From the NCBI RefSeq assembly GCF_023272795.1, contig NZ_CP096829.1:1984001-2048000 (forward strand): DNA of 64,000 nucleotides, written 5' to 3'. The stretch comes from Flavobacterium humidisoli (GTDB taxonomy: Bacteria; Bacteroidota; Bacteroidia; Flavobacteriales; Flavobacteriaceae). Position 1 is the first letter of the stretch. The number at the start of each line of letters is the position of its first letter. The notes beneath the pieces are model-generated. The model saw only the letters and a list, made by a program, of their open reading frames with translations, was not told the DNA's origin and ran no database searches. Position numbers and translations under genes: made by a program. Positions 1 to 9,662 of the stretch are shown here, one piece after another.

Positions 1-458
1 CTGGATTGAGATAAATGGTATTGGCAACAGAGTTTAAGTAATATTCTTTTTGCGAATACGTATTGGCATAAGCCCAAATATATTTCCCTGATTTTTTGAA
101 GCTTTCTAAAGCATTTCTTAAATCTTTATATTGTGCAAGACCAAGAGACGATTCATCATTTAAGATCGAAATTCCTTTGATGTTATCATCTGTTTTTGCA
201 GCCTCAATTGCGTTAATTACATCGGTTAAACCAATGCCTTTTTGTTCAGAAAAACGAGTTACCCATGGATCTTTATATTTTCCTGCGTAATCGTTTTTAA
301 TTTCTTTTAAATTTAATTCAATAACCGAATTAGATTTAACGGAAACACTGTCGTCACCGCCAAAAACAACTCCGATAAAGATTACTCCAAAAAAGAAGAG
401 CATAATAAAAACAAAAATACCAATAACTGTGGCAATTACATTTCCTAAAAACTTCATA
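1..458 (-). CDS. sppA: Signal peptide peptidase SppA (protease IV), N-terminal part, runs off the window
   Basis: The minus-strand frame opens at the ATG at 456-458 and stays open to the window edge, giving about 152 residues. It starts with a hydrophobic membrane anchor (about residues 5-32, beginning MKFLGNVIATVIG) and continues with the SppA-type N-terminal region: VIELNLKEIK, then GIGLTDVINAIEAAKTDDNIKGISI, then a segment ending YANTYSQKEYYLNSVANTIYLNP. SppA is a membrane-bound serine protease that degrades cleaved signal peptides; the catalytic Lys/Ser lie downstream and may be outside the window. It is divergent from the folK fusion gene, with a 137-bp spacer. The identification rests on remembered similarity to Bacteroidetes 67-kDa-type SppA. 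Confidence 0.88.
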
Positions 459-595
459 TGTATATTTTTTTAATAAGTAGCAAAAAAGGGCAAAATGTTA
501 CAAACTAGACATCTAAATTTCGGATTGGATTTGAGACGTCGTTTCACAAATATATTGGTTAATTCTAAAATAGTTTTAGTTAATTTGCATTAATT

Positions 596-1729
596 ATGAA
601 ATTACAGCATCAAGTCGTTTTATCGATAGGCAGCAACCAAGGCAGCAGACTAGAAAACATTCAAAATTGTATTGATTTGATACATCAAAATGTGGGGACT
701 GTTATTGAGGTTTCAAAACTTTACGAAACTCCTGCGTGGGGGTTTGAAAGTGATGCTTTTTATAATTGTGCACTTCTTTTGCATACCAATTCATCTGCGC
801 AAAAAGTATTAAATCAAATTTTAAAAGTCGAAAAGGAACTAGGAAGAATCCGTTTGAATCAAGAAGGGTATCAATCTAGAATTATTGATGTTGATTTGAT
901 TGCTTTTGATAACGAAATAATCGATACAGAAAAACTTCAAGTCCCGCATCCGCTAATGCAAAATAGGAATTTTGTTTTGCTTCCGATGCAAGATTTAAAA
1001 TTAAGCTGGAAACATCCGATTTTACAAAAAACAATTCCCGAATTGATTGCCCTAACTCCAGACAATAGTGTTTGTACAGTTGTGCAGAATCTGAAAAGTC
1101 CGATTGCAAAAATTCCTTTAAATCAGTTTAATTATGTTGCTTTTGAAGGGAATATCGGTGCGGGAAAAACTACTTTGGTGCATAAAATTGCCGAAGATTT
1201 TAACGGAAAAACTGTTTTAGAACGATTTGCAGATAATCCGTTTTTGCCCAAATTTTATAAAGATCAAAATAGATATGCGTTTCCTTTGGAAATGTCTTTT
1301 TTAGCGGACCGTTATCAGCAATTGGCCGATGATTTGGCGCAATTTGATTTGTTTAAAGATTTTATAGTTGCCGATTATCATATTTTTAAATCTTTGATTT
1401 TTGCAAAAATAACGCTTGCCGAAGATGAATATCGTTTGTATAGAAATCTGTTTGATATTATTTATAAAGAAATGCCAAAACCAGATTTGTATGTTTATTT
1501 GTATCAAAATACAGAACGACTGCTTCAAAACATAAAAAAACGCGGACGTATTTATGAGCAAAATATTGAAGCGTCCTATTTAGATAAAATCAATAATGGC
1601 TATTTGGAATACATAAAATCTCAAACCGATTTGAATGTTTTAATCATTGATGTTTCGGACCGAGATTTTGTAAAAAAACACGAAGATTATCTTTATATAT
1701 TGAATGAAATTAAGAAGAAGCTTAATTAA
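596..1729 (+). CDS. folK: Bifunctional HPPK (FolK)-deoxynucleoside kinase fusion
   Basis: This 377-residue protein carries two enzymes. Residues 1 to about 160 are 6-hydroxymethyl-7,8-dihydropterin pyrophosphokinase (folate pathway), with LSIGSNQGSR near the N-terminus and the HPPK signature SRIIDVDLIAF at about 94-104. Residues about 178-377 are a deoxynucleoside kinase (dNTP salvage), with the P-loop EGNIGAGKTT at 184-193, the LERFADNPF motif, DRYQQ, and the RGRIYEQNI lid-type arginine segment. A lone HPPK is about 160 residues and a lone dNK about 200, so the length equals their sum. There is no internal stop. The same fusion is known from other flavobacteria. The kinase specificity (dA, dG or other) cannot be read from the sequence. 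Confidence 0.93.
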   Translation: MKLQHQVVLSIGSNQGSRLENIQNCIDLIHQNVGTVIEVSKLYETPAWGFESDAFYNCALLLHTNSSAQKVLNQILKVEKELGRIRLNQEGYQSRIIDVDLIAFDNEIIDTEKLQVPHPLMQNRNFVLLPMQDLKLSWKHPILQKTIPELIALTPDNSVCTVVQNLKSPIAKIPLNQFNYVAFEGNIGAGKTTLVHKIAEDFNGKTVLERFADNPFLPKFYKDQNRYAFPLEMSFLADRYQQLADDLAQFDLFKDFIVADYHIFKSLIFAKITLAEDEYRLYRNLFDIIYKEMPKPDLYVYLYQNTERLLQNIKKRGRIYEQNIEASYLDKINNGYLEYIKSQTDLNVLIIDVSDRDFVKKHEDYLYILNEIKKKLN

Positions 1730-1834
1730 TTGAGATATTGAGATAATGAGATAATGAGTCAATTAGATAATTTTGTAGAGATGTCTTTTTTTAATTATCT
1801 AAATTATCAAATTGACACATTACCAAATTCTAAA

Positions 1835-4800
1835 CTATCTTTTCAAAGTAAAATGGCCTCTTAAGATCGGCATTGAATCATCTACTTTTAAAGCATACCA
1901 ATAATCTGAAGCAGGAAGCGGAACCTGATTTAAAGTACCGTCCCACGTCATTTTGAAGCGGCTTAATTGTGCTATTAATTTTCCGTAGCGATCAAAAATT
2001 GTAACAACTGCCTGAGGATAATTTTCCATTCCAGTGACTTCCCACACATCATTGTAAGTATCGTTGTTTGGTGTAAAAAATGGAGGAAAAACAAGCACTA
2101 CAAATGGTTTGGTATTTTGTCCGCAACCACTTTTTTCTCGTGCATATGCAGTTTGTAATCCGCCAGGAACATCGTAGAAAATAGTGGAATCTTGAAAATT
2201 GACTCCGTCTACAGAATATTCATAATAATCTTCTGCTTTTACAGGATAGATAATAGCTCTAGTTCCTTCAACATCAACTCTTGCAATTTGAGGAATTTTA
2301 TGCTCTTCGACCATAATTGTTTTTGTACTCGTACAATTTTCGGGAGATGGACTTGTAACGGCTACCGTGTATGTTCCGCCAGTACTAACAGTAGTAGTTT
2401 GAGTTGTAGCTCCATTTGACCATAAATAACTCATTCCAGAAATTCCAGCATCTAATGTTATGGTCTTAAATTCGCATAATGGCAAAGTTTCATCAGTAAC
2501 TGCTGGTGGTGTGTAAATCTCGATATTTATTGGAGTTCTTGTTGGGTTGATGCATCCACTATTTGATGCTTCGGCATAATAAGTTGTATTTGACGAAATT
2601 GTAGGAGTTGTAAAAGTGGTTCCCGCATAAATACTTGTTCCTCCAGTTGCTGAAGTGTACCAATTTATAGAGCCAACATTTGAAGTTGCCTTAATGGTTA
2701 AAACTCCTGGTCCGCAATTAGTATAAATGTCTTGTTCTGCAATAGGAGTTGCAGGAGTTGTATTTACAGTTGCAATTATCGATTTTCGGTTTAATTCGCA
2801 GCCTGCATCAACGTAATAAGTGGTAGTTGTACTTATTGATGGAGTAGTGTAGGTGTTTCCTGTGCCTAATAAATTTCCTCCTGTAGCGGCATCGTACCAT
2901 TTAATCGTGCCAGCATTGGCGGTTGCGGTAAGAGTAAAACTTCCTGAATCGCAAACGGGAGGACTCAGATTACTGGCCGGTGTTGCCACAGGAATGGTGA
3001 TTTTGGTACTGGTTGCAATCTGTAAAGGAGTTTCTCCTGGCATTCCGCCATATTCTACCACATATCCTTTTGGCTGATAATCCCCAGAGGTATCTCCTGC
3101 ATTTGATAAGTCGTTCCAAGAGCCTCGTATTCCTACACCAGGCTGTGTAATGTGTGCATAGTCTTCATCGCCTTGCTGGTTGGGTTCGCCTGTGTTCCAA
3201 AAAGCATAATTTGGCGTTGAACCATTTGCGTTTCCATTCCAAAAAATAGTTCCTGTTTCAGGACCAGTAACCCATTTCCAGACGCCTTCTGTTTCAGCGT
3301 CGCTTCCTCCAATCCATCCCGTTCCAGAAGCTTGCTCGCCAATTAGTTTTGCTTCATCAGCAGATAATATAGTGGCTAAATAACCTTGAAGACCATAATA
3401 AGTACGAGCCACTGCTGCATCTCTTGCCGCTGTCCAAGTTATTCCTATACTTGGAACATATTCATAATAATGCTGTGTAGACGGTAAATAATTTGCTTTC
3501 CCCATTGTTATCGAAAATGTTCTTATTCCAGAAGCTGTTGCAGAAGAATTTGTAAAGGCAACATCTTTAATAGCAGCAACAAAATCGGAATATAAAACAT
3601 CAGTTCCAGCAGTCGAACTAGATAATGTTAGTTTTCCTGCCGCAGCATCCCAACTTGTGGTAATGTTGGAATGTGCTGTAGGATTTAAAAGTACAAGCTT
3701 GTCAAGACCGCTAGAATATCCAGAAGAAATTTGAATATAAATGGCTTCGGTTCCAGTTTCAGAAGGATCGTTTGTTATGGTTATGTCTGTTACAATTTTT
3801 TTAGTTTCTTGAGGGCAGTATAATTGATCGCCAGTAGCTTTAATTACCGGAGACGCCACAGCTGAAAATTTACTGCAATTGTTAGAATAAGTAGCCGAAT
3901 TGTCTTTGTAAGCAGACCAATTGGCATTCGAATAATTTGCGTTGTCTACTTGAATGCAGCTAAGGCTTGGGTTGGAGACAAAACTTAAATTATTAAGTAG
4001 AGTATTGTTTCCGTTTTTTAAATTTAAAGAAGTTAATAAATTACTATTGCAGACAAAGCTGGTTAACTCAGGATTTTTAGAAACATCTAAAGAAGTTAAT
4101 AATGTGTTAGAACAATGTAACTGTGTTAGTTTGGGGTTTTTAGAAGTATCAATAAAGGGGACCTTTGTCGAGCTAAAATGTAATCTTTCTAATTCGCCAT
4201 TGTTTGTAACATCTAGATTTGATATAGGATTGCTGCTTATATTTAAATCGTTTAAACTTATATGTTTCGTTACATCGATGCTGGTTATATTGTTACTAGA
4301 GGCACCTATAACAGATAATTGAGGGTTTTTCGAAATGTCTAAAATGCTTATTCTATTGCTGTTTAAGTTTAAAAAATTTAATACCGGGTTATTACTGATA
4401 TTTAAACTGGTAAGTTGATTAAAATCGCACATGATGTGCTGAATAATTGTATTTTGACTGACATCTAGATCAGTTAATTTATTAAATCCGCAAAATAAGA
4501 CTACTAGCTTTATGTTTTTAGTAATGTCAAGACTAGTGAGTTGGTTTTTATTGCAACTTAAATTGATTAATTCTGTATTGTTTGAAACGTCTATATTCGT
4601 TAATTTGTTATCGTCGAAAGTTAAATATTGTAAGGCTGTATTTTTGGTTACATCTAGATACATGAGGTTGTTCATGTTGCACTGTAGAATTCTTAAGAGC
4701 CTATTGTTAGAAATATCTATGCTGATAAATTTGTTTCCATCTAAATATAATTCAGAAAGATTAGTATTTTTTGATAAATCAAGATTTATCAGATTATTTA

Positions 4801-5155
4801 AGCTACAACTCAGAAATCTAAGCATTGTATTTTTAGTAATGTTTAAATTACTGATTTTGTTACTTCTATTAGGATCATTATTAATTGCACCTAAGTCTAA
4901 ATATTCCAGATTTGTAAAGTTTTCTATTCCGGTTAGATCTGAAATATTTTTTCCTTGTAGCACTAATGTCTTCAGATTAATAATATTTGCAGTCAGAACT
5001 TGACCATCAATAGTGCCACTATCAATACTTAAATCGATTAAAGCTTGTTCGAAGTTAGGATCAGGAATTAAGGTATATTGTTGTGCATATCCAATAAAGC
5101 TGGATAGCAGTAAAATGAATATGAAAGATGTTTTTAAGGGGTAATTCTTTTTCAT
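1835..5155 (-). CDS. Secreted LRR / C-type-lectin-like / Ig-like protein, T9SS type B cargo
   Basis: A 1106-residue protein with a signal peptide (about 1-25, ending IGYAQQ). Residues about 60-420 hold irregular leucine-rich repeats with the recurring theme LTSLDVSKNxxL. Residues about 560-700 look like a C-type-lectin fold (TGWIGGSD..., WNTGEPNQQGDEDYAHI, GYVVEYGG). Three Ig-like modules follow at about 730-965, each with a pattern like GTIKWYDAATGG and TTTYYVDA. The last ~85 residues are a gliding-motility-type C-terminal domain (FFTPNNDTYNDVWEV, IFDRYGKL, WDGTLN), the sorting signal of T9SS type B substrates. The protein should be exported by Sec and secreted or surface-attached by T9SS. 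Adhesion or ligand binding is inference. Several opposite-strand ORFs here are shadows of the repeats. Confidence 0.9.
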   Translation of the reverse strand: MKKNYPLKTSFIFILLLSSFIGYAQQYTLIPDPNFEQALIDLSIDSGTIDGQVLTANIINLKTLVLQGKNISDLTGIENFTNLEYLDLGAINNDPNRSNKISNLNITKNTMLRFLSCSLNNLINLDLSKNTNLSELYLDGNKFISIDISNNRLLRILQCNMNNLMYLDVTKNTALQYLTFDDNKLTNIDVSNNTELINLSCNKNQLTSLDITKNIKLVVLFCGFNKLTDLDVSQNTIIQHIMCDFNQLTSLNISNNPVLNFLNLNSNRISILDISKNPQLSVIGASSNNITSIDVTKHISLNDLNISSNPISNLDVTNNGELERLHFSSTKVPFIDTSKNPKLTQLHCSNTLLTSLDVSKNPELTSFVCNSNLLTSLNLKNGNNTLLNNLSFVSNPSLSCIQVDNANYSNANWSAYKDNSATYSNNCSKFSAVASPVIKATGDQLYCPQETKKIVTDITITNDPSETGTEAIYIQISSGYSSGLDKLVLLNPTAHSNITTSWDAAAGKLTLSSSTAGTDVLYSDFVAAIKDVAFTNSSATASGIRTFSITMGKANYLPSTQHYYEYVPSIGITWTAARDAAVARTYYGLQGYLATILSADEAKLIGEQASGTGWIGGSDAETEGVWKWVTGPETGTIFWNGNANGSTPNYAFWNTGEPNQQGDEDYAHITQPGVGIRGSWNDLSNAGDTSGDYQPKGYVVEYGGMPGETPLQIATSTKITIPVATPASNLSPPVCDSGSFTLTATANAGTIKWYDAATGGNLLGTGNTYTTPSISTTTTYYVDAGCELNRKSIIATVNTTPATPIAEQDIYTNCGPGVLTIKATSNVGSINWYTSATGGTSIYAGTTFTTPTISSNTTYYAEASNSGCINPTRTPINIEIYTPPAVTDETLPLCEFKTITLDAGISGMSYLWSNGATTQTTTVSTGGTYTVAVTSPSPENCTSTKTIMVEEHKIPQIARVDVEGTRAIIYPVKAEDYYEYSVDGVNFQDSTIFYDVPGGLQTAYAREKSGCGQNTKPFVVLVFPPFFTPNNDTYNDVWEVTGMENYPQAVVTIFDRYGKLIAQLSRFKMTWDGTLNQVPLPASDYWYALKVDDSMPILRGHFTLKR

Positions 5156-5265
5156 TTTATAAAAGTATTACTTTTATAATAATAAAAAAATATATTTACA
5201 TTTCTAACATTTTTAGGCTTAAAAATTGTAAAATCACATGTTTTTAATAAAAAATCTGATTGATT

Positions 5266-5802
5266 TTATTGTCGCCAATTTATTTTTTGGAATAAATCCC
5301 AAACTACAATCCCCGCGCTTACAGAAATGTTTAGAGAGTGTTTAGTTCCTAGTTGCGGAATTTCAATACAGCCATCACAGATTGCAACAGCTTCTTGCGA
5401 AACGCCATAAACTTCATTTCCAAAAACTAAAGCGTATTTCTGGTCTTCTTTGATTTTAAAATCCTGAAGAAAAATAGAGCTTTCAACCTGTTCAATTGCC
5501 ATTGTAAGAATATTTTCTTTCTTTAAGTTTTCGATAACTTCCAGAACATTTTCATGATGCTCCCATGCAACGGTTTCGGTTGCGCCAAGAGCAGTTTTAT
5601 GGATTTCCTTATTTGGAGGAGTTGCGGTGATTCCGCATAAGATTATTTTTTCAATCAAAAACGCATCAGCAGTTCTAAATACGGAGCCAATATTGTGCAG
5701 ACTTCTAATATCGTCTAAAACTAATATTAAAGGTGTTTTCTCCGATTTTTTAAAATCTTCAATAGATTTACGGTCTAGTTCGCTGTTTTCGAGTTTTCTC
5801 AT
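5266..5802 (-). CDS. TrmH/SpoU-family RNA methyltransferase
   Basis: 178 residues, the size of a minimal SPOUT methyltransferase. Visible family motifs are LVLDDIRSLHNIGSVFRTADAF (motif 1), ALVFGNEVYGVSQEA (motif 2) and IPQLGTKHSLNISVSAGIVVWDL (motif 3). These form the trefoil-knot SAM site and dimer interface of 2'-O-ribose methyltransferases. The RNA substrate (tRNA or rRNA position) cannot be assigned. The gene lies downstream of the DUF1573 gene on the same strand, but a terminator (5824-5854) separates them. The start is the ATG at 5802. Confidence 0.9.
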   Translation of the reverse strand: MRKLENSELDRKSIEDFKKSEKTPLILVLDDIRSLHNIGSVFRTADAFLIEKIILCGITATPPNKEIHKTALGATETVAWEHHENVLEVIENLKKENILTMAIEQVESSIFLQDFKIKEDQKYALVFGNEVYGVSQEAVAICDGCIEIPQLGTKHSLNISVSAGIVVWDLFQKINWRQ

Positions 5803-5823
5803 TGTTTTTGAATTGTAGTCATA

Positions 5824-5854
5824 AAAAAAGCTTCCAAAGATAAGGAAGCTTTTT
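5824..5854 (-). terminator. Intrinsic terminator after the DUF1573 gene
   Basis: An inverted repeat AAAAAGCTTCC / GGAAGCTTTTT with an 8-nt loop, followed on the minus strand by a T-run. It sits between the DUF1573 stop (5878) and the TrmH-type start (5802). Confidence 0.8.
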
Positions 5855-5877
5855 GATTATTTTAAATGTTTTTCAGA

Positions 5878-6309
5878 TTAGCTTTTTACTGGATCTGGTA
5901 AAACAGTACCTTTAATAGTAAGGATTTTTGTAGGTTGTCCTTCTGCGTTAGAAGTTACGGTTACAGTTTTTGTAAAAGCACCAACTCTATCAGTAGCATA
6001 TTTTACACCAATAACACCTTTAGCTCCTGGAGCGATTGGTTCTTTTGGAGTAGTTGGAATAGTACATCCGCAAGATCCTGTAGTGTTAGTAATGATTAGT
6101 GGCTTAGTTCCGTTGTTAACAAAAACGAATTCACGTTTTCCATCAGCATTGTGAGCGATAGTTCCGTAATCAATAGTTTCTGTTTCAAAAAGCATTCCTG
6201 CTCCTTCAACTTTAGCAACTTTAGCCGCTTTAGCTTTTTTAGTTGTTTGTGCATTCGTAGCTGTAATACCAGCTACAGCTAACATAGCGAATAAGATTAT
6301 TTTTTTCAT
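5878..6309 (-). CDS. DUF1573 domain protein, exported
   Basis: 143 residues with a signal peptide (MKKIILFAMLAVAGITATNAQ). The DUF1573 core runs from about residue 38: FETETIDYGTIAHNADGKREF, FVNNGTKPLIIT, GSCGCTIPTTPKEPIAPGAKG, and VTSNAEGQPTKILTIKGTV. DUF1573 is an ASH-like immunoglobulin-fold domain common in Bacteroidetes periplasmic proteins; its molecular role is unknown. The SCGC pair is a family hallmark. It is monocistronic by position, with its own terminator downstream. Confidence 0.88.
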   Translation of the reverse strand: MKKIILFAMLAVAGITATNAQTTKKAKAAKVAKVEGAGMLFETETIDYGTIAHNADGKREFVFVNNGTKPLIITNTTGSCGCTIPTTPKEPIAPGAKGVIGVKYATDRVGAFTKTVTVTSNAEGQPTKILTIKGTVLPDPVKS

Positions 6310-6465
6310 CTTTAAGGGTCTTTTTTAATGATAAACAAAGCTATATAAAAATCTTATACTACAACCTAAAAAATTCTTAAAATATTTTAATTTTTGAAGC
6401 TTTTCATATGCGGCTAAAAAAGCATAAATTCGCTGTCTTAATTTTTCATTTAAAAACATTACAAT

Positions 6466-9072
6466 TTGGCAGCTAAAGAGAAAGTGGTGAAGGAAACACC
6501 TTTAATGAAACAGTACAACGAAATCAAGGCTAAATATCCTGATGCATGTCTGCTTTTCAGAGTAGGAGATTTTTATGAAACCTTTGGAGAAGACGCCATT
6601 AGAGCTTCTAAGATTTTAGGAATAACATTAACAAAAAGAGGTGCAGGATCTGATACAGAAACGGCACTTGCTGGGTTTCCGCATCATTCTGTAAATACTT
6701 ATTTGCCAAAATTGGTTAAAGCCGGACTTCGTGTTGCGATCTGTGATCAGCTGGAAGATCCAAAAATGACCAAAACAATTGTAAAAAGAGGAGTGACTGA
6801 ACTTGTAACTCCTGGAGTTTCTTTGAATGACGAGGTTTTGCATTCAAAATCAAATAACTTCTTAGCATCTGTTTATTTTGCTAATAAAAATATCGGAATT
6901 TCATTTTTAGATGTTTCGACAGGAGAGTTTCTAACGGCTCAAGGAAATGCAGAATATATTGATAAATTGTTGCAGAACTTTAACCCAAGCGAGGTTTTGG
7001 TTCCAAAGAATAATAAGAATGATTTTAAAACTGCTTTTGGAGAAGATTTTCATAGTTTCTACCTAGAAGATTGGATTTATAAAGAAGACTATGCTTTAGA
7101 AACCTTAACAAAGCATTTTCAGACGAATTCATTAAAAGGGTTTGGTGTTGAAGAATTAAAAGAAGGAATTATTGCTTCTGGAGCAATTTTATATTATTTA
7201 TCCGAGACACAGCATAATCGTGTGCAGCATATTACGGCAATCCAGCGTATTGCAGAAGATGCTTATGTGTGGATGGATCGATTTACCATTCGAAACTTAG
7301 AATTGTATCATAGTTATAATCCAAATGCAGTTACGCTTTTGGACGTTATAGATAAAACACTTTCTCCAATGGGGGGACGTTTGTTGAAACGCTGGCTGGC
7401 ACTTCCTTTAAAAGATGCTAATAAAATAAAAGGGCGACATGAGGTTGTGGCTTATTTAAAATCAAATCCTGAAATTCTACATAATATCCAATATCAGATT
7501 AAACAGATTTCAGATTTAGAACGTTTGATTTCTAAAATAGCTACAGGGAAAGTTTCGCCTCGTGAAATAGTGTATTTGAAGGAATCTTTAGATGCCATTA
7601 TTCCGATTAAAACTCTTGCACTGGAAAGTCCTCAAGAAGCTGTGAAAGTTATCGGCGATAGTTTGCATGCTTGTGATTTGCTTCGTGAAAAAATTAAAAC
7701 GACTTTAAATCAAGATGCGCCAGTTGCAATCTCAAAAGGAAATGCGATAGCGGCAGGAATAAATGAAGAGCTAGACGAGCTACGTGCGATTTCAACTTCA
7801 GGAAAAGAATTTTTAGAAGGAATTGAAAAAAGAGAATCGGAAAGAACTGGAATTTCTTCATTGAAGATTTCCTTTAACAATGTTTTTGGATATTATATTG
7901 AGGTTAGAAATACCCATAAAGATAAAGTTCCAGAAGAATGGATTCGTAAACAGACTTTGGTAAATGCAGAGCGCTATATTACCGAAGAATTAAAAGAATA
8001 CGAAACCAAAATTTTAGGAGCAGAAGAAAAGATCTATAAAATAGAAAGCGAGCTTTTTGAACAATTAGTGGCGTGGATTGGCACGTATATTAAGCCAGTT
8101 CAAATGAATGCATATTTAATTGCGCAACTAGATTGTTTATGTTCGTTTACGCAAATGGCTGTCGAAAATCAATATGTGTGTCCAGAAATCGATGATACAT
8201 TTGAATTGGATATCAAAAACGGAAGACATCCTGTGATTGAAAAGCAATTGCCTGTTGGAACTCCGTATATTGCCAATGATGTTTTCTTGGATAGAGAAAC
8301 ACAGCAGATTATTATGATTACCGGGCCAAACATGTCGGGTAAGTCGGCGATTTTGAGACAAACAGCTCTAATTGTACTTTTGTCTCAAATGGGAAGTTTT
8401 GTCCCTGCTGATAGCGTTAGAATGGGAATTGTAGATAAGATTTTTACTAGAGTTGGAGCTTCAGATAATATCTCTATGGGAGAATCTACTTTTATGGTAG
8501 AAATGAACGAAACGGCTTCGATTTTGAATAATATTTCAGACAGGAGTTTAGTGTTGTTAGATGAGATTGGACGAGGAACAAGTACATACGACGGAATCTC
8601 AATTGCTTGGGCAATTGCTGAATTTTTGCACGAGCATCCAGGAAGAGCAAAAACGCTTTTTGCAACGCATTATCATGAGCTGAATGAAATGACAGAATCA
8701 ATGCCAAGAATCCAGAATTTTAATGTGGCCGTAAAAGAATTAAAAGATACTGTTCTTTTTGTTAGAAAACTGGTAAAAGGAGGAAGTGCACATAGTTTTG
8801 GAATTCACGTTGCAAAAATGGCTGGAATGCCTCAGTTGGTTATTTCGAAAGCACAAAAGCTTTTAAAGAAATTAGAAAAGAATCATTCAAGCGATGCTTT
8901 AAACGGAATAAAATCTGCTAATGATGAAATGCAGATGAGTTTCTTTAATCTAGATGATCCTTTGTTGGAAGAGATAAAAGAAGAAATTTTGAGTCTCGAT
9001 ATTAATGCAATTACGCCAGTAGAAGCATTGATGAAGCTGAATGAGATCAAAAGAATGTTGGTTAAAAAATAA
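6466..9072 (+). CDS. mutS: DNA mismatch repair protein MutS
   Basis: 868 residues, typical MutS length. The mismatch-binding domain carries the Phe-X-Glu signature ([13 protein letters not shown], about residues 30-42). The ATPase has Walker A GPNMSGKS (about 618-625), the TFMVEM segment, Walker [15 protein letters not shown] (about 699-712) and THYHELNE. The start is a TTG at 6466: there is no in-frame ATG before residue 14, and the MAAKEK...[12 protein letters not shown]-terminus agrees with flavobacterial MutS as I remember it. It recognises mismatches with MutL. It lies upstream of the tRNA-Gly/tRNA-Leu pair and is divergent from DUF1573. Confidence 0.97.
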   Translation: MAAKEKVVKETPLMKQYNEIKAKYPDACLLFRVGDFYETFGEDAIRASKILGITLTKRGAGSDTETALAGFPHHSVNTYLPKLVKAGLRVAICDQLEDPKMTKTIVKRGVTELVTPGVSLNDEVLHSKSNNFLASVYFANKNIGISFLDVSTGEFLTAQGNAEYIDKLLQNFNPSEVLVPKNNKNDFKTAFGEDFHSFYLEDWIYKEDYALETLTKHFQTNSLKGFGVEELKEGIIASGAILYYLSETQHNRVQHITAIQRIAEDAYVWMDRFTIRNLELYHSYNPNAVTLLDVIDKTLSPMGGRLLKRWLALPLKDANKIKGRHEVVAYLKSNPEILHNIQYQIKQISDLERLISKIATGKVSPREIVYLKESLDAIIPIKTLALESPQEAVKVIGDSLHACDLLREKIKTTLNQDAPVAISKGNAIAAGINEELDELRAISTSGKEFLEGIEKRESERTGISSLKISFNNVFGYYIEVRNTHKDKVPEEWIRKQTLVNAERYITEELKEYETKILGAEEKIYKIESELFEQLVAWIGTYIKPVQMNAYLIAQLDCLCSFTQMAVENQYVCPEIDDTFELDIKNGRHPVIEKQLPVGTPYIANDVFLDRETQQIIMITGPNMSGKSAILRQTALIVLLSQMGSFVPADSVRMGIVDKIFTRVGASDNISMGESTFMVEMNETASILNNISDRSLVLLDEIGRGTSTYDGISIAWAIAEFLHEHPGRAKTLFATHYHELNEMTESMPRIQNFNVAVKELKDTVLFVRKLVKGGSAHSFGIHVAKMAGMPQLVISKAQKLLKKLEKNHSSDALNGIKSANDEMQMSFFNLDDPLLEEIKEEILSLDINAITPVEALMKLNEIKRMLVKK

Positions 9073-9149
9073 AATCTAAAAATTTTCAATTTTAAAGTTT
9101 AGGTTATCAGAATGTTATAAAATAAGTGGATTTTTTTTTGAAAAAACGC

Positions 9150-9179
9150 TTGTGTAATTGAATAAATGTCCTAAATTTG
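9150..9179 (+). promoter_or_regulatory. Flavobacterial promoter for the tRNA-Gly(GCC)-tRNA-Leu unit
   Basis: TTG at 9150-9152, a 19-nt spacer, then TAAATTTG at 9172-9179. This matches the Bacteroidetes consensus TTG-N17-19-TAnnTTTG and lies 55 nt before the tRNA. Confidence 0.75.
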
Positions 9180-9234
9180 CACTCGCAATACGAAACAAAT
9201 CAAGTGTTGCAGTTCTTAAATAGAATTTGAAAAT

Positions 9235-9307
9235 GCGAAAATAGCTCAGTTGGTAGAGCGCGACCTTGCCAAGGTCGAGGTCGCGGGTTCGAGCCCCGTT
9301 TTTCGCT
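9235..9307 (+). tRNA. tRNA-Gly, anticodon GCC
   Basis: A 73-nt cloverleaf. The acceptor stem is GCGAAAA/TTTTCGC, the D-arm GCTCAGTTGGTAGAGC, the anticodon stem CGACC/GGTCG with loop TTGCCAA (anticodon GCC), and the T-arm GCGGG-TTCGAGC-CCCGT. CCA is not encoded. The adjoining tRNA-Leu probably shares its transcript. Confidence 0.97.
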
Positions 9308-9322
9308 CTAAGACCATACAAT

Positions 9323-9408
9323 GCTCGGATGGTGAAATTGGTAGACACGCTGGACTTAAAATCCAGTGAACAGCAATGTTCGTGCGGGTTCAAGTCCCGC
9401 TCTGAGTA
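9323..9408 (+). tRNA. tRNA-Leu, anticodon TAA
   Basis: An 86-nt class II tRNA. The acceptor stem is GCTCGGA/TCTGAGT, the anticodon stem TGGA/TCCA with anticodon TAA. A long variable arm and the T-arm GCGGG-TTCAAGT-CCCGC follow. It lies 15 nt after tRNA-Gly and just before a terminator, so the two form one unit. Confidence 0.97.
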
Positions 9409-9411
9409 CTA

Positions 9412-9440
9412 AAGCCTCTTCTTTTGAAGAGGCTTTTTTT
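9412..9440 (+). terminator. Intrinsic terminator of the tRNA-Gly/tRNA-Leu unit
   Basis: A 10-bp stem AAGCCTCTTC/GAAGAGGCTT with a TTTT loop and a following T-run. Confidence 0.9.
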
Positions 9441-9483
9441 ATTTGCAGACTTGCGGGTAATAAATTTACGCAGTAAATTTATT

Positions 9484-9619
9484 AGAATCTCAGAATCTCA
9501 GAATCTCAGAATCTCAGAATCTCAGAATCTCAGAATCTCAGAATCTCAGAATCTCAGAATCTCAGAATCTCAGAATCTCAGAATCTCAGAATCTCAGAAT
9601 CTCAGAATCTCGGAATCTT
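9484..9619. repeat. Tandem microsatellite: 16 perfect copies of an 8-bp unit
   Basis: The unit AGAATCTC repeats perfectly 16 times (9484-9611) and is followed by one degenerate copy. It lies between the tRNA terminator and the DUF1508 gene. One frame through it is open (an ISESQNLR-type octapeptide periodicity), but this is a by-product of the repeat and not a credible gene. Degenerate relatives of the phrase occur at about 63280-63320 and 63435-63490. Confidence 0.97.
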
Positions 9620-9662
9620 GAAAAAAATCTAAAATCAATAATCTAAAATCTAAAATTTATAA

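Noticed and set aside
3954..5003. Two long plus-strand frames (122 and 163 codons) opposite the LRR region
   Set aside because: They are antisense shadows of the leucine-rich repeats; their own composition is repetitive and without signal or domain.
9115..9393. 92-codon minus-strand frame over the tRNA pair
   Set aside because: It covers both tRNA genes in antisense; the sequence is fully explained by the tRNAs.
9484..9619. CRISPR-like array
   Set aside because: Units are 8 bp and contiguous, with no spacers and no cas genes nearby.
9424..9621. 65-codon open frame through the 8-bp tandem repeat
   Set aside because: The frame is open only because the repeat unit has no stop; there is no family similarity and the upstream part lies in a terminator.
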